Shown: positions 8,295 through 17,997, counted from the first letter of the stretch. The stretch: 51,562 bases of DNA from Bacteroidota bacterium (GCA_947466965.1 CANIFU010000013.1:1-51562), one strand, 5' to 3'. Program-made: numbers and translations. Notes: generated by a model from the letters alone, not told the origin.

Positions 8295-9242
8295 GTGAGT
8301 GAAAAGCAGATAATTTTGGAAGATATAGCACCAGTGAATCTTTATGGTGTGAACGACTCTAAACTGGAGTTGATCAAAAAGCGATTTCCAAAATTAAAGA
8401 TCGTAGCAAGAGGTGAAACAATAAAAGCAAGTGGCGAGGATGAAGAATTGAATCAACTGGAAATGGTGATCAACATATTGATTGCTTACTATAATCGCTT
8501 TGGAAATCTTACTGAAAATGCAATTGAACAAATACTAAACGGGAGTTCAAAAAAAAAATCAGGAACGAATATAGCAGAGGCAGAGGAAGTGATTGTTTTT
8601 GGGAATAGCGGATTGATCATAAAAGCGCGTACCGAAAATCAACGTAAAATGGTTGATGCTATTGCTAGTAATGATATGCTTTTTGCAATAGGACCTGCTG
8701 GTACGGGAAAAACATATACAGCAGTAGCATTAGCTGTAAGTGCATTAAAGAATAAGGAAGTAAAAAAAATAATACTTACGAGACCTGCGGTGGAAGCCGG
8801 GGAAAATTTAGGATTTTTACCTGGAGATCTAAAAGAAAAACTGGACCCCTATTTACAGCCACTATACGATGCATTGGGTGATATGATTGCCCCCGAAAAA
8901 CTAAGCTACTATCTTGAAAATCGAGTGATTCAAATTGCACCCTTGGCATTTATGCGTGGACGAACATTGGACAATGCATTTGTGATTTTGGATGAAGCTC
9001 AAAATGCAACGGAAGGTCAATTGAAAATGTTTTTAACCCGAATGGGCTCCTCTGCTAAATTTGTGATCACAGGAGACATTACACAAATAGATTTACCAAA
9101 GCATCAGCCATCGGGTTTGCCACAAGCGATAAGGCTTTTGAAAAATGTTGAAGGTATTGTTTTTGTCGAATTGGATGGTACAGATGTAATTCGTCATAAA
9201 TTGGTAAAACGAATTGTTGAAGAGTACGACCAGAAAAAATAA
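8295..9242 (+). CDS. PhoH-family ATPase
   Basis: 315 residues, the normal size for PhoH/PhoH-like proteins. Walker A GPAGTGKT is at 133-140; Walker B is in FVILDEAQNATEGQLKMFLTRMG near 230-250. The N-terminal 100 residues form the small RNA-binding-like domain typical of the family. Known members are cytoplasmic ATPases linked to RNA handling. The start is GTG at 8295 (codons GTG AGT GAA AAG). It stands 52 bases before purC on the same strand, so the two may form an operon. It is divergent from the SAM hydrolase. Confidence 0.9.
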   Translation: MSEKQIILEDIAPVNLYGVNDSKLELIKKRFPKLKIVARGETIKASGEDEELNQLEMVINILIAYYNRFGNLTENAIEQILNGSSKKKSGTNIAEAEEVIVFGNSGLIIKARTENQRKMVDAIASNDMLFAIGPAGTGKTYTAVALAVSALKNKEVKKIILTRPAVEAGENLGFLPGDLKEKLDPYLQPLYDALGDMIAPEKLSYYLENRVIQIAPLAFMRGRTLDNAFVILDEAQNATEGQLKMFLTRMGSSAKFVITGDITQIDLPKHQPSGLPQAIRLLKNVEGIVFVELDGTDVIRHKLVKRIVEEYDQKK

Positions 9243-9294
9243 TTATAATTAGAACTAAATATCAATAAAAGATAACTATTAAACTATTAAAAAA

Positions 9295-10239
9295 ATGGAA
9301 GCAATAACAGAAACAAAATTTAATTTTACCAAGCAAAAAAGTTTTTATAAAGGAAAGGTTCGTGATGTATATAATATTGAAGATAAACAATTGATTATGA
9401 TCGTGAGCGATCGTATTTCTGCTTTTGATGTGGTTCTTCCAAAGGGTATTCCCTACAAAGGACAAGTGTTGAACCAGATTGCTGCAAAATTTTTAAAAGC
9501 AACAGAAGATATTTTACCGAATTGGGTGATTGCTGTGCCTGATCCAATGGTAACGGTTGGTTTGTTTTGTGAACCATTCAAAGTGGAAATGGTTATTCGT
9601 GGTTATTTATCGGGACATGCTTGGCGCGAATACAAATCTGGAAAAAGAATTTTGTGTGGTGTAACCATGCCAGAAGGAATGAAAGAGAATGATAAATTTC
9701 CTGAACCGATCATTACACCAACAACTAAAGCATCTGTTGGACACGATGAAGACATTTCTAAAGAAGAGATTTTAAAACAAGGAATTGTTTCAAAAGAGGA
9801 TTATGAGCAATTAGAGAAATATACGCGTGCAATATTTCACCGCGGAACAGAAATGGCTGAAAAAATGGGATTGATATTGGTAGATACAAAATATGAATTT
9901 GGTAAAAAAGACGGAGTTATTTATTTGATAGATGAAATTCATACGCCTGATTCATCGAGGTATTTTTATAAAGAAGGTTATTCTGAAAGACAAGCAAATG
10001 GTGGAACCCAAAAACAATTATCAAAAGAGTTCGTTCGTGAATGGTTGATGGAGAATGGTTTTCAAGGGAAGGATGGTCAGCGTGTGCCTGAAATGACCCC
10101 CGAAATTATTGCATCTATTTCTGAAAGATACATTGAATTGTATGAAAATATTGTTGGTGAAAAATTTATGAAGGCAGACGCGACAAATGTAATAGAGCGT
10201 GTGGAAAAAAATATTTTAAACTTTCTGAGTAATAATTAA
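9295..10239 (+). CDS. purC: Phosphoribosylaminoimidazole-succinocarboxamide synthase
   Basis: 314 residues. It joins CAIR and aspartate with ATP to make SAICAR in purine synthesis. Recognisable motifs are [22 protein letters not shown], the segment [20 protein letters not shown] and [13 protein letters not shown], all standard for PurC. The length fits the longer bacterial/yeast-type form rather than the 240-residue form. The gene follows phoH by 52 bases. No other purine genes are in the window. Confidence 0.96.
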   Translation: MEAITETKFNFTKQKSFYKGKVRDVYNIEDKQLIMIVSDRISAFDVVLPKGIPYKGQVLNQIAAKFLKATEDILPNWVIAVPDPMVTVGLFCEPFKVEMVIRGYLSGHAWREYKSGKRILCGVTMPEGMKENDKFPEPIITPTTKASVGHDEDISKEEILKQGIVSKEDYEQLEKYTRAIFHRGTEMAEKMGLILVDTKYEFGKKDGVIYLIDEIHTPDSSRYFYKEGYSERQANGGTQKQLSKEFVREWLMENGFQGKDGQRVPEMTPEIIASISERYIELYENIVGEKFMKADATNVIERVEKNILNFLSNN

Positions 10240-10257
10240 TTTAACCAAGTTAGATTT

Positions 10258-10265
10258 TATATTTG
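10258..10265 (+). promoter_or_regulatory. Possible -7 box TATATTTG after purC
   Basis: Exact TAnnTTTG match in the gap between purC and the Rieske gene, about 125 bases before the ATG at 10391. A nearer weak box TACCTTTA lies about 35 bases before that ATG. The remainder of the 151-base gap shows no clear feature. Confidence 0.35.
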
Positions 10266-10390
10266 TTTGTGTTGCTCTATGCTTTTTATCAGTTGGGGGA
10301 GGGGCTCACTTGTGTTTAAAATTCGACTGTTTGGAATTGGAAAATGCTACCTTTAGCGAATGATCTATTTGTAATCGGAACATAAAATTG

Positions 10391-10753
10391 ATGTTTTTCA
10401 AAAAAAAAATCACTTGGATAAAACTGTTTGATTCTTATACTGCTGCAACGAATCAAATAGCAATAGGATGTGTTTCCTCAATTAAAGTTGGAAAGAAAAA
10501 AATATGTGTTGCCCATACTATAGAAGGTTTTTTTGCAGTAAACGACAAGTGTCCTCATAATGGTGCATCATTGGGAAATGGTTTTTGTACTGAACAAGGA
10601 ACAGTTGTTTGTCCGATGCACCGTTATCATTTCGATCTAAAAACCGGCCGTGCTAAAAGTGGTTTGGGTGATTATGTTCAGCCTTATCCAATCCAAATTC
10701 GTGATGATGGTATTTTTGTAGGATTTCAAGAAAGGGTTTGGAATTTATTTTAA
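10391..10753 (+). CDS. Rieske [2Fe-2S] ferredoxin-like protein
   Basis: 120 residues from the ATG at 10391; a TTG one codon earlier is possible but not needed. A Rieske cluster site is complete: Cys54 and His56 in CPHNGASL, then Cys74 and His77 in CPMHRYHFD. There is no signal peptide or membrane anchor, so it is a soluble cytoplasmic protein like the small ferredoxin components of oxygenases or nitrite reductases (NirD-like). No oxygenase or reductase partner is adjacent, so its electron partner is unknown. Confidence 0.87.
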   Translation: MFFKKKITWIKLFDSYTAATNQIAIGCVSSIKVGKKKICVAHTIEGFFAVNDKCPHNGASLGNGFCTEQGTVVCPMHRYHFDLKTGRAKSGLGDYVQPYPIQIRDDGIFVGFQERVWNLF

Positions 10754-10833
10754 TCCCACACATCCATAATTTTTTTTTAATTTCTTATGTATCTTATTCC
10801 TGGTTATCCGTTATAAGATAAAGTTCTTAAAAA

Positions 10834-10841
10834 AAGGAGGT
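10834..10841 (+). promoter_or_regulatory. Near-perfect Shine-Dalgarno sequence (AAGGAGGT)
   Basis: AAAGGAGGT ends five bases before the ATG at 10846. Such a full match to the 16S anti-SD is rare in this phylum and is not seen before other genes in this window. It firmly sets the start. Confidence 0.7.
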
Positions 10842-10845
10842 CCAA

Positions 10846-11706
10846 ATGAAATCATTTTGTTCTATTAATTTTCTTTTAGTTGTTTTTAGTGTTACAGAAT
10901 TACCTGTTTTTTCAAATTCAATTTTATCTGTAGAAGAGGCTGCAAAAAAAGGTTTTATAAAGTTGACCATAAAGAGTAAAGGTGGTTATACTGGAGATGT
11001 CATTGAAATGAAAGTTCAGAATTTAACCAACAGAAAATTGAATTTAAAAATTGAAGCTGGTCGAAAATTAGATTCAAAACATCAGAACGAACAAGATATT
11101 TTGGTGACAAGGGAGCAGGAGTTTTTTGTAAATGCAAATCAGCCTAAAACAATCAACGTGTTTGGGATGTGTTGTCAGGCGCATAAAGGCGCACCAACTG
11201 CTAGTTTTGCTTATTCTGTTGGATATATGGCCGACAGTAATTTGATAAAGATGGCTAGATTTATTGATAAAAATAAATATTATTCAAATTATTCTGCTCA
11301 GCAGTCAGTTTGGGTGATTTCAGATAATAATTCAATTGGAAGTATTCATGATGATGACAAAGAAGTGAATACTATGCTAAGAGCATTTGCATCAAAACTT
11401 ACAGGGAGATCAATTCCAACGTATGAAATTTCATATAGAAGTGGAAACGACGGAACTGCTATGGGAAGAGCTGTTACGATTGATGGTGTTTTAGATTATA
11501 CGTTGTTGCAAACCTGTCATTCAACACTTGCAATTTATAATGAAAGCGGCGAAGTGGTGCAATTGATCTTCAAAAATTTAGATAGCGATAAAGGAGTGTA
11601 CAAGCACTATTTCAGCTTCCGCACAAAAGATCTTCCACAAGGCACCTACTATGCCAGATTGAATGCGGATGGTTTGTTACAAAAAGAATTGAAAATTGAG
11701 TTTTAA
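10846..11706 (+). CDS. Secreted protein of unknown function
   Basis: 286 residues with an N-terminal signal peptide (about 1-24). Residues 30-130 look like a beta-sandwich with the phrase IEMKVQNLTNRKLNLKIEAG and a conserved-looking GMCCQAHKGAP near residue 107. The middle (about 150-200) is probably helical. The last 70 residues (TLAIYNESGEVV to GTYYARLNADGLLQKELKIEF) resemble a T9SS type A sorting domain, so cell-surface export is plausible but not certain. I do not recognise a catalytic motif. A full Shine-Dalgarno sequence precedes it and a strong terminator follows it, so it is a single-gene unit. Confidence 0.72.
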   Translation: MKSFCSINFLLVVFSVTELPVFSNSILSVEEAAKKGFIKLTIKSKGGYTGDVIEMKVQNLTNRKLNLKIEAGRKLDSKHQNEQDILVTREQEFFVNANQPKTINVFGMCCQAHKGAPTASFAYSVGYMADSNLIKMARFIDKNKYYSNYSAQQSVWVISDNNSIGSIHDDDKEVNTMLRAFASKLTGRSIPTYEISYRSGNDGTAMGRAVTIDGVLDYTLLQTCHSTLAIYNESGEVVQLIFKNLDSDKGVYKHYFSFRTKDLPQGTYYARLNADGLLQKELKIEF

Positions 11707-11713
11707 TTTTAAT

Positions 11714-11738
11714 ACCCTTCCTTTTATTTAGGAAGGGT
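11714..11738. terminator. Bidirectional terminator between convergent genes
   Basis: Perfect 9-bp stem ACCCTTCCT / AGGAAGGGT with a 7-base loop, then a T-run on the plus strand. It serves the secreted protein gene and possibly the MBL gene ending at 11745. Confidence 0.88.
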
Positions 11739-11744
11739 GTTTTT

Positions 11745-12599
11745 TTATTTTCCGAAATATTCTTCAAAGGAAAATGTATCTTTTAAGCGTACACCTTTCT
11801 CTGTATGATGAACGGTGCAGCATTGATTGATAGAGTCGTGTTCAAGAAATAAAATATATTCCTCATCAGCCGCGCGATTCAGAAATTTTTCTTTTTCTGT
11901 CATAGTAAGTAATGGTCGCGTATCATATCCCATAACGTAAGGCAAAGGAATATGACCAATAGAAGGTAATAAATCGGCCATAAAAGCAACTGTTTTGTTT
12001 TTGTATTTTATTTGTGGAATCATCATTGCATCAGTATGTCCGTGCATATAAGCAAGAGAAATGTTTTCTCCCAACAGTTTGCTGTTTTCATTTTCAATAA
12101 ATTTCAATTGTCCGCTTTCCTGAATAGGGAGAATATTTTCTTTCAGGAAGCTTGCTTTTTCTCTATTATTTGGTTTTGTAGCCCATTCCCAGTGTTCTGC
12201 ATTACTCCAGTAGGTTGCATTTTTAAAGGTTGTTTCGAATCCTGTTTTGTCGTGATTGTACTTTATACTTCCGCCGCAATGATCAAAATGTAAATGCGTT
12301 AAAAACATATCTGTTATATCATCTGTACTAAAACCTATTGTTTTTAATGAGCTTTCCAACGTATCGTTTCCATTTAAAAAATAATGACTGTAAAATTTTG
12401 CATCTTGTTTATTGCCAATTCCATTGTCAACTAATATCAATCGTTTCCCATCTTCAATTAACAAACAGCGCATGCTCCAGTTACACATATTGTTTTCATC
12501 AGCCGGATTCGTCTTATTCCACATAGCTTTCGGAACAACACCAAACATTGCACCTCCGTCTAATTTAAAGTTTCCTGTGTTTATTACATGTAATTTCAT
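11745..12599 (-). CDS. MBL-fold metallo-hydrolase
   Basis: 284 residues with the metallo-beta-lactamase fold. The zinc motif THLHFDHCGG holds His102, His104, Asp106 and His107; further likely metal ligands are in the segment YMHGHTDAMM and the late EHDSIN. No signal peptide, so cytoplasmic. The layout resembles lactonase-like and related MBL hydrolases, but the family covers many reactions and a quorum-quenching role should not be assumed. Monocistronic by position. Confidence 0.86.
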   Translation of the reverse strand: MKLHVINTGNFKLDGGAMFGVVPKAMWNKTNPADENNMCNWSMRCLLIEDGKRLILVDNGIGNKQDAKFYSHYFLNGNDTLESSLKTIGFSTDDITDMFLTHLHFDHCGGSIKYNHDKTGFETTFKNATYWSNAEHWEWATKPNNREKASFLKENILPIQESGQLKFIENENSKLLGENISLAYMHGHTDAMMIPQIKYKNKTVAFMADLLPSIGHIPLPYVMGYDTRPLLTMTEKEKFLNRAADEEYILFLEHDSINQCCTVHHTEKGVRLKDTFSFEEYFGK

Positions 12600-12681
12600 T
12601 TTTCTAATGTTGGATTATTTAAAATATCAGTGATTTAAAACAGCGCTTTCTTGTTTTATAAACAATTATAAAAAAACGAAA

Positions 12682-12722
12682 CGAATAATATTTTCATCCA
12701 TGAATTAAAATTTCCTTATTCG
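12682..12722 (-). terminator. Possible terminator of the OmpA-family gene
   Basis: On the minus strand the arms CGAATAA and TTATTCG, with ATTTT/AAAAT further in, form an AT-rich hairpin starting at the stop codon, then a run of seven T follows a short interval. Moderate support only. Confidence 0.4.
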
Positions 12723-15202
12723 ATAATAACCATTTCTACACGTCTGTTTTTTTGACGACCAGCTTCGGTTTTATTATCTGCAATTGGTTTTTTGGAGCCA
12801 AACCATTCTGTTTTAAATCTTTCTGCAGCAATGCCTTTGCTTTCCAAATAAGATTGGATCGCTTTTGCACGTTTTTCAGACAGCTTCAGATTTTTTGCTT
12901 TATCACCTTGGTTATCTGTATGCCCCGATATTTTTAATCTCCAGTTTGTTTTTTTCTTCATTAATGCAGCCAATTCGTCAAGAGAAATCAATGATTCCGT
13001 TTTGATAATATCTTTTGCTATAGCAAATTCAAGATTATCAAAAGCTTTTTTCAATACTTCAGCTTCTTCCTGATTTAATTTAATCGCAACATCCTTATTT
13101 TCTTCCGGTTTTAAATTAGTTACTTCTGGTTTTAATACGATGAATCTTAAATAATTATCTTTTTTATCTCTTATCGCTTTTTTAGCGATACCTCCAACCA
13201 TTACTTTCGCTTCCATTATTACTTCTGTATTTTCACCTACTAAATTAAAGATCACTAGATCATCAGCAGGAAGTTCATCAAAACTAAAGCTTCCGTCTTT
13301 TGCTTGAATTGCCGATCGTAAGGAAGTGCCCTGTGTGTCGATTAAAATTAATTTTACTTCCGGACATCCATTGTTTGATGCAGGACCTGGTTTGTCTGGG
13401 CATTCATCTGTTTTGTCCATTACGCCATCCCCATCTCTGTCCGGACAACCTCTGAATTGAGGTAATCCTGCTTCATTCGGACAATCATCTTCTTTGTCCA
13501 TAATTTTGTCTCCATCTTTATCAGGGCAACCATTGAATTCAGCGAGGCCTGCATCATCCGGACAAGCATCTTGTTTGTCGATGATTTTGTCGCCATCACG
13601 ATCAGGACAACCTGCAAATTCAGCTGTTCCTGGTTCATCCGGACAAGCATCCTCTTTGTCTTGAATATGATCACCATCACGATCTGGGCAGCCAAGAAAT
13701 TCCCATGTTCCCGGCACTTCCTTGCACTTATCTTTTTTATCAGATATTTTATCTTTGTCTTTATCTTTTGGCTTATTGTACATGATCGGAATTTTCAACA
13801 TCGCATACATATCCACGCCATAAATGTCATTTCCTGAAACCCATGGACCTAAGCTGTTTGTTCCCATAATAATAGGCCCCATACGTAACGCTAAACCTGC
13901 TTTGAAATTGCCAGTATTGTCGTATGAGAAAGGAGCAAATACGCCAAACCATTTGTGATCCCAGCGGGGAGTTAAACTAAACGTGGTGATTTCATGAACC
14001 TTTTCCTTATTATCCTTTTGCAAAGGCGACCAATACGGTGTAAAATTGATGTAAAAGTCTTTGTAGATATTGTAATCAATTTGTGCACTGATAGCAAGCG
14101 GTAGATTCATTTTAAAATACTGATCACCATCTTCCATAACAAAGTTAGCCTTGAGTGTGCTATCAAATTGTTCAACACTTCCGGTATTATCAAAATCATG
14201 TAAGTTCCAATAATTAATATCTGCAGTGAAGTTGTGACTGTATTGCCCTTTTTTAAATTTCACATATCCTATATCTACAACGGAAACACCAACCCTCAAT
14301 TTGTATTTGTTCTGATCTCTTCTCGAAAGTCCTGTTTCGCCATCCATGTCGTATTTGAATTTTTCATAATCTGGACGCCATTCGTAAACCAATCCAATAT
14401 CTAATCCTAAAGACGCTTTTGCACTTTGTTTAAAAGCTATGTTTTGTTCGTTAACTTCAAAATTTGTTGAGTGGCCATAACTTACTTCAGAATGAAATAA
14501 TGAAAGTGTCGTATCATTTGTAAAGTTGTAGTCAAGATTTTTAACCTGCATATATGCAGCCTGAATTCCCTGTAAATATTTTACGGAAAGTCCAGCTTTA
14601 AAAAAATGTTTTCCTTCATCCTTAAATACATGCCCATATGTAGCCGCATATTCAGCCCAGGTCATTGCTTGAATACTTAAATTCTGATTGCTTAATTGTG
14701 TATTCCACAAAGATTGATAATCTAGGTCATTGTATATTAATGTCGCTAATTCCTTTTCTATTCCATCTACATTTAAAAGTGTTCGCATTTTCGATTTTAT
14801 TGCGAAAGCATTTTTCTTATTTATAGAAACCAAAAAAGAAGGCCCGTAAATCTGATTTGATAAATAAGCCGATTTGATGACATTGTTTTCTCTTTTTGTA
14901 AGATAGTTATCATTAAAAGAAGTATCGGCAAATGCCGTATAATTTGCATCGTTGAAATCAAACAACTTGCCATTATGCTTTAATGCAGATTTTTTTAATC
15001 CTACATAGTTATTGTATGCGCTTAAACTAAATCCAGTCAAAGTAATGTCAACTTTGTATCTACTGTCAACAACGTTGGCAGGATTAAGATCAGTTCCTGT
15101 AACTCCTGAATAGTTACTGTTTATGTATCCAAGAAAATCCTGAGCAAATGATGGCAAGCTAAGCATTAAAGCAGCCGCTGCTAAAAGTATAATTTTTCTC
15201 AT
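12716..15202 (-). CDS. Outer-membrane DUF5723 protein with TSP3 repeats and OmpA domain
   Basis: 828 residues. A signal peptide (1-20) is followed by a long N-terminal region (about 25-480) rich in aromatic beta-strands, matching DUF5723 outer-membrane proteins of this phylum. Five Asp/Cys-rich repeats of 27 residues come next, of the DxDGDxxxDxxDxCPxxxG type (thrombospondin type 3), which bind calcium. After a linker that may be a beta-sandwich, the C-terminal 120 residues form an OmpA peptidoglycan-binding domain with ISGHTDNQGDKAKN and the typical NRRVEMVI end. The protein probably spans the outer membrane and fastens it to peptidoglycan. Flanked by genes on the same strand but with a possible own promoter (TATATTTA, minus, 15228-15235). 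Confidence 0.88.
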   Translation of the reverse strand: MRKIILLAAAALMLSLPSFAQDFLGYINSNYSGVTGTDLNPANVVDSRYKVDITLTGFSLSAYNNYVGLKKSALKHNGKLFDFNDANYTAFADTSFNDNYLTKRENNVIKSAYLSNQIYGPSFLVSINKKNAFAIKSKMRTLLNVDGIEKELATLIYNDLDYQSLWNTQLSNQNLSIQAMTWAEYAATYGHVFKDEGKHFFKAGLSVKYLQGIQAAYMQVKNLDYNFTNDTTLSLFHSEVSYGHSTNFEVNEQNIAFKQSAKASLGLDIGLVYEWRPDYEKFKYDMDGETGLSRRDQNKYKLRVGVSVVDIGYVKFKKGQYSHNFTADINYWNLHDFDNTGSVEQFDSTLKANFVMEDGDQYFKMNLPLAISAQIDYNIYKDFYINFTPYWSPLQKDNKEKVHEITTFSLTPRWDHKWFGVFAPFSYDNTGNFKAGLALRMGPIIMGTNSLGPWVSGNDIYGVDMYAMLKIPIMYNKPKDKDKDKISDKKDKCKEVPGTWEFLGCPDRDGDHIQDKEDACPDEPGTAEFAGCPDRDGDKIIDKQDACPDDAGLAEFNGCPDKDGDKIMDKEDDCPNEAGLPQFRGCPDRDGDGVMDKTDECPDKPGPASNNGCPEVKLILIDTQGTSLRSAIQAKDGSFSFDELPADDLVIFNLVGENTEVIMEAKVMVGGIAKKAIRDKKDNYLRFIVLKPEVTNLKPEENKDVAIKLNQEEAEVLKKAFDNLEFAIAKDIIKTESLISLDELAALMKKKTNWRLKISGHTDNQGDKAKNLKLSEKRAKAIQSYLESKGIAAERFKTEWFGSKKPIADNKTEAGRQKNRRVEMVIIE
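13361..13765 (-). repeat. Five tandem 81-bp units encoding TSP3 repeats
   Basis: Coding repeats of 27 codons each inside the OmpA-family gene. Each unit ends in GCP and begins with D(R/K)DGD; the first is more diverged. Diverged codons show old duplication rather than recent slippage. Confidence 0.85.
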
Positions 15203-15255
15203 TAAGTAGGGGTTATAATTTATGGAATAAATATAGCGTTTTTTTAGAACAAAAA

Positions 15256-17997
15256 CTACTTTAATTGATAAACGAAAATGGAGTTTTCTGAACTTCCTGT
15301 TACTAAATTATAGTTTCCATCATTGTTGATGTCACCAATGCTAAAGGTTGTTTTACCATTCAATGGAAAGTTATTGAATAGTGATCCATTTTCATTGAAC
15401 AGAAAAATTTCATTGGATTCATCCGAAACCACGCCTATTTTTTTACTGCCATCCGGGAAATTGAAAAACGAAGAAGCCTGTGAAATATTTGTTGGAAATT
15501 CATATTTGAATAGTAGTGTTTTATCCTGAGAAAACACTTTCAATTCGCTTCGCGAGATAAAAATATATTCTTTTGATTTGTCATTATTGATGTCTTTCAA
15601 ATCAAAATAAGGGGATGTTTCAAAGTCTTGAATTTTGATACTTTCCTTTTGATCGGTAAGACTTAGTTTTATAATATTGCCGAGCGTATCTGCTGCGATT
15701 AAATACGATTTAGAATAATCTTTTCCTGTTTCAATGTAAAAATTACGAATGCCATGTTCCATTTGCTCCTTTAGTTTTATCCTAATTTGGCCTTGTCTGT
15801 CAAGAATATAGATATTCCCTTTTATATCTATTGCGCACAAATGATCTTTATTATTTGCTTTGAAATATTGAAGAGGCATAAAAATTTGCTCGCTTGTTTT
15901 GTCAAATTTAAATGTCGTTAATTGCTCACCATTAATTTTATAACAAACGATCCGTTTGTTTTCTGTAGCGATAAAAATACGGTAATCACTCGTTTTTCCG
16001 TAGTCTGTTACCGTTATGGAATTTGTTGCAGGAGCTTTTAATTTGATTGGAAATCCTTTCATGTCATTTCCGTTTCTATCAAACATGTATATGAAAGAAC
16101 GCGTGTTGAATAGTATTTGAAGTTTTTCGTTTTTTAAAGCATCAACCTGAATAACATCGCTCATTATTTTTTCAGGCAATTGTTTGGTCCATATAATTTT
16201 TCCTGTATTGCTAATCAGGTAAATTTTATTTGAATCGTCCTGCACAAATACATCATTCGCTTTCGTAATATGGTTGTAAAGCAAATAAGGCTTTTGGCTT
16301 ATACTCCCTTCGAGCTTTGTTTCCCACAATGTACTCGTTTCTTTTTTTTGCTCAGGATTGTATTTTAAATAAATATTGCTGTAGAATAATTTGTTAGTTG
16401 AAGAAAACTGAATTGCTACGGCTTCAAATTTTTTAAGAAGTTTTTCTTTTAGTTCTAATTCTTTTACAAATTCTTCTTTAATGAATGCACTATATAATTT
16501 TTTTGATTTTGCGATACCATTATAAAGGAAAACATTTGATTCGGCAGATATGTTTTCAGAAAAAGCCTTGTAATTCGTATCATTCGCGAGTGTTTTGTTA
16601 GTTTCGAATTTATCAATAAAACTTTTTAGTGCATCTGAAGTGTTTGAAAATACGATATAGTTAGCTATTGAAGTATAAAAAGTTCTTTTAATGATATCAA
16701 ATTGTCTTCCGAATAATTGGGGCAAAAGTTCAGGGATATCTAAATGGTTGATCGCATGTCCCATATAGGAAGTGGAATCATTTTTGCTTTCTTTGTTTTT
16801 TGTTACGTCACTTAAATGATTGAGAATCTGTAATGCATCTTCAATATTATTAGATCGGATAACTGCAAAAGAATTACCACTATAATCGGTTGTTTCAGGT
16901 TCTGTTATTACGAATGTCATTTCATTATCCATCCAGCGGAGCATCAACACTTCAATATCTAAATGGTACTTATCGTTTATTTTTTTGCAGAAGGTGTTGT
17001 ATTTCTGAAGTCGTTTGTGTAGGCTTAAATATTTTTTATAATCTTGATGAAATGATTTGATGTTACTCATTCCTAAAAACAAAAACATAGCTGTATTGGA
17101 AGGCAGAATGCTTGTAACTTCTGTTTCCTGAGGCTTTTGTTTGCTGAATAAATTTAAAAAACTAGTACTTGAGTCGCTTGCAGATGTGAAACCTGATAGA
17201 ATTAGTGCATTGGGTTTAATAGAAATATCCCAACTCGAACAATCTGCAAAATCAGATAATGGAGCAAGTGTTTTTTCAAAAGAGGAATAGAGAGCAGGAG
17301 AAGCGAAATTAGGAAATTTCTTGTAGTTGATGTAAATAGTAGCATCAACATTTTTTCCTGCAGTACTTATTGTTTTATTGAAATAGTTTTTATTGATTAA
17401 TGACACTTGCGTTTTTAATTGATGTATAGAAACTTCGACTAGTTTTTGATTACTACTCATTATCAAAATTCCATTTGTTACTGAAAAATAAAAATGACTT
17501 TTTGCTGATGATGAAAGATTGCCAATGGTTTCGTCTTCAAATTTTATTTTTTTTGTTCTCAGTTTTTTCAGAATGATTTTATTTTCAAAAAAATCTTCAA
17601 TAGAACTTTTATAGGTTATGTTGGGAAGACTGAAAGCATATAGCAGATCAAAATGATTGTTTGTTGTTGCATGCGCTGAAATATAGATGGAATGCCCATC
17701 TAATAGTTGTGAAATTTCAGGAACGGTTTGTAAAAGAGAATCGATGAATGTACCTTGCTTGTTAAGTTCTGAAATTGTTTCGGTATCCAGTAACGCTTCC
17801 CACATGATGTTTGTTTGAGAGAGTTTTTTCCATGTGTTTTTTGATTGTTTACTTTCAAAAACGATAGCGGCATCGATTGGTATGGCTTTTATTCCTTCAC
17901 TGATAGGTGTTCTTACTTTTTTGGTGTAAAAAAACCAATACGTTCCACCTAATAGAATGGAGGATATGACAATACCGAATAAAAATTTTCTGAACAT
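15256..17997 (-). CDS. Large membrane-anchored protein with propeller-like C-terminus, unknown function
   Basis: 913 residues. One N-terminal membrane segment (about 5-24) suggests an anchored periplasmic protein. Residues 35-560 resemble DUF3352-type proteins (AIPIDAAIVFE near 38, TSILPSNTAMFLFL near 300). Residues 580-913 carry repeated blades such as NKIYLISNTGKIIWTKQLP, FIYMFDRNGNDMKGFP, NIYILDRQGQIRIK and GDINNDGNYNLVTG, pointing to a PQQ/FG-GAP-like beta-propeller. No catalytic motif is evident. It sits between the OmpA-family protein and rnhB on the same strand. A weak -7 box (TAATTTCG, minus, 18007-18014) lies ten bases before the ATG. Confidence 0.75.
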   Translation of the reverse strand: MFRKFLFGIVISSILLGGTYWFFYTKKVRTPISEGIKAIPIDAAIVFESKQSKNTWKKLSQTNIMWEALLDTETISELNKQGTFIDSLLQTVPEISQLLDGHSIYISAHATTNNHFDLLYAFSLPNITYKSSIEDFFENKIILKKLRTKKIKFEDETIGNLSSSAKSHFYFSVTNGILIMSSNQKLVEVSIHQLKTQVSLINKNYFNKTISTAGKNVDATIYINYKKFPNFASPALYSSFEKTLAPLSDFADCSSWDISIKPNALILSGFTSASDSSTSFLNLFSKQKPQETEVTSILPSNTAMFLFLGMSNIKSFHQDYKKYLSLHKRLQKYNTFCKKINDKYHLDIEVLMLRWMDNEMTFVITEPETTDYSGNSFAVIRSNNIEDALQILNHLSDVTKNKESKNDSTSYMGHAINHLDIPELLPQLFGRQFDIIKRTFYTSIANYIVFSNTSDALKSFIDKFETNKTLANDTNYKAFSENISAESNVFLYNGIAKSKKLYSAFIKEEFVKELELKEKLLKKFEAVAIQFSSTNKLFYSNIYLKYNPEQKKETSTLWETKLEGSISQKPYLLYNHITKANDVFVQDDSNKIYLISNTGKIIWTKQLPEKIMSDVIQVDALKNEKLQILFNTRSFIYMFDRNGNDMKGFPIKLKAPATNSITVTDYGKTSDYRIFIATENKRIVCYKINGEQLTTFKFDKTSEQIFMPLQYFKANNKDHLCAIDIKGNIYILDRQGQIRIKLKEQMEHGIRNFYIETGKDYSKSYLIAADTLGNIIKLSLTDQKESIKIQDFETSPYFDLKDINNDKSKEYIFISRSELKVFSQDKTLLFKYEFPTNISQASSFFNFPDGSKKIGVVSDESNEIFLFNENGSLFNNFPLNGKTTFSIGDINNDGNYNLVTGSSENSIFVYQLK

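Noticed and set aside
11745-12599. Quorum-quenching lactonase call for the MBL-fold protein
   Set aside because: The zinc motif alone does not set the substrate, so only the fold is claimed.
12012-12633. Plus-strand open frames opposite the MBL-fold gene
   Set aside because: They are antisense shadows of a gene with complete family motifs.
13361-13765. Regular repeat that might suggest a CRISPR array
   Set aside because: The units are 81 bp, in frame, diverged and encode TSP3 motifs; there are no spacers.
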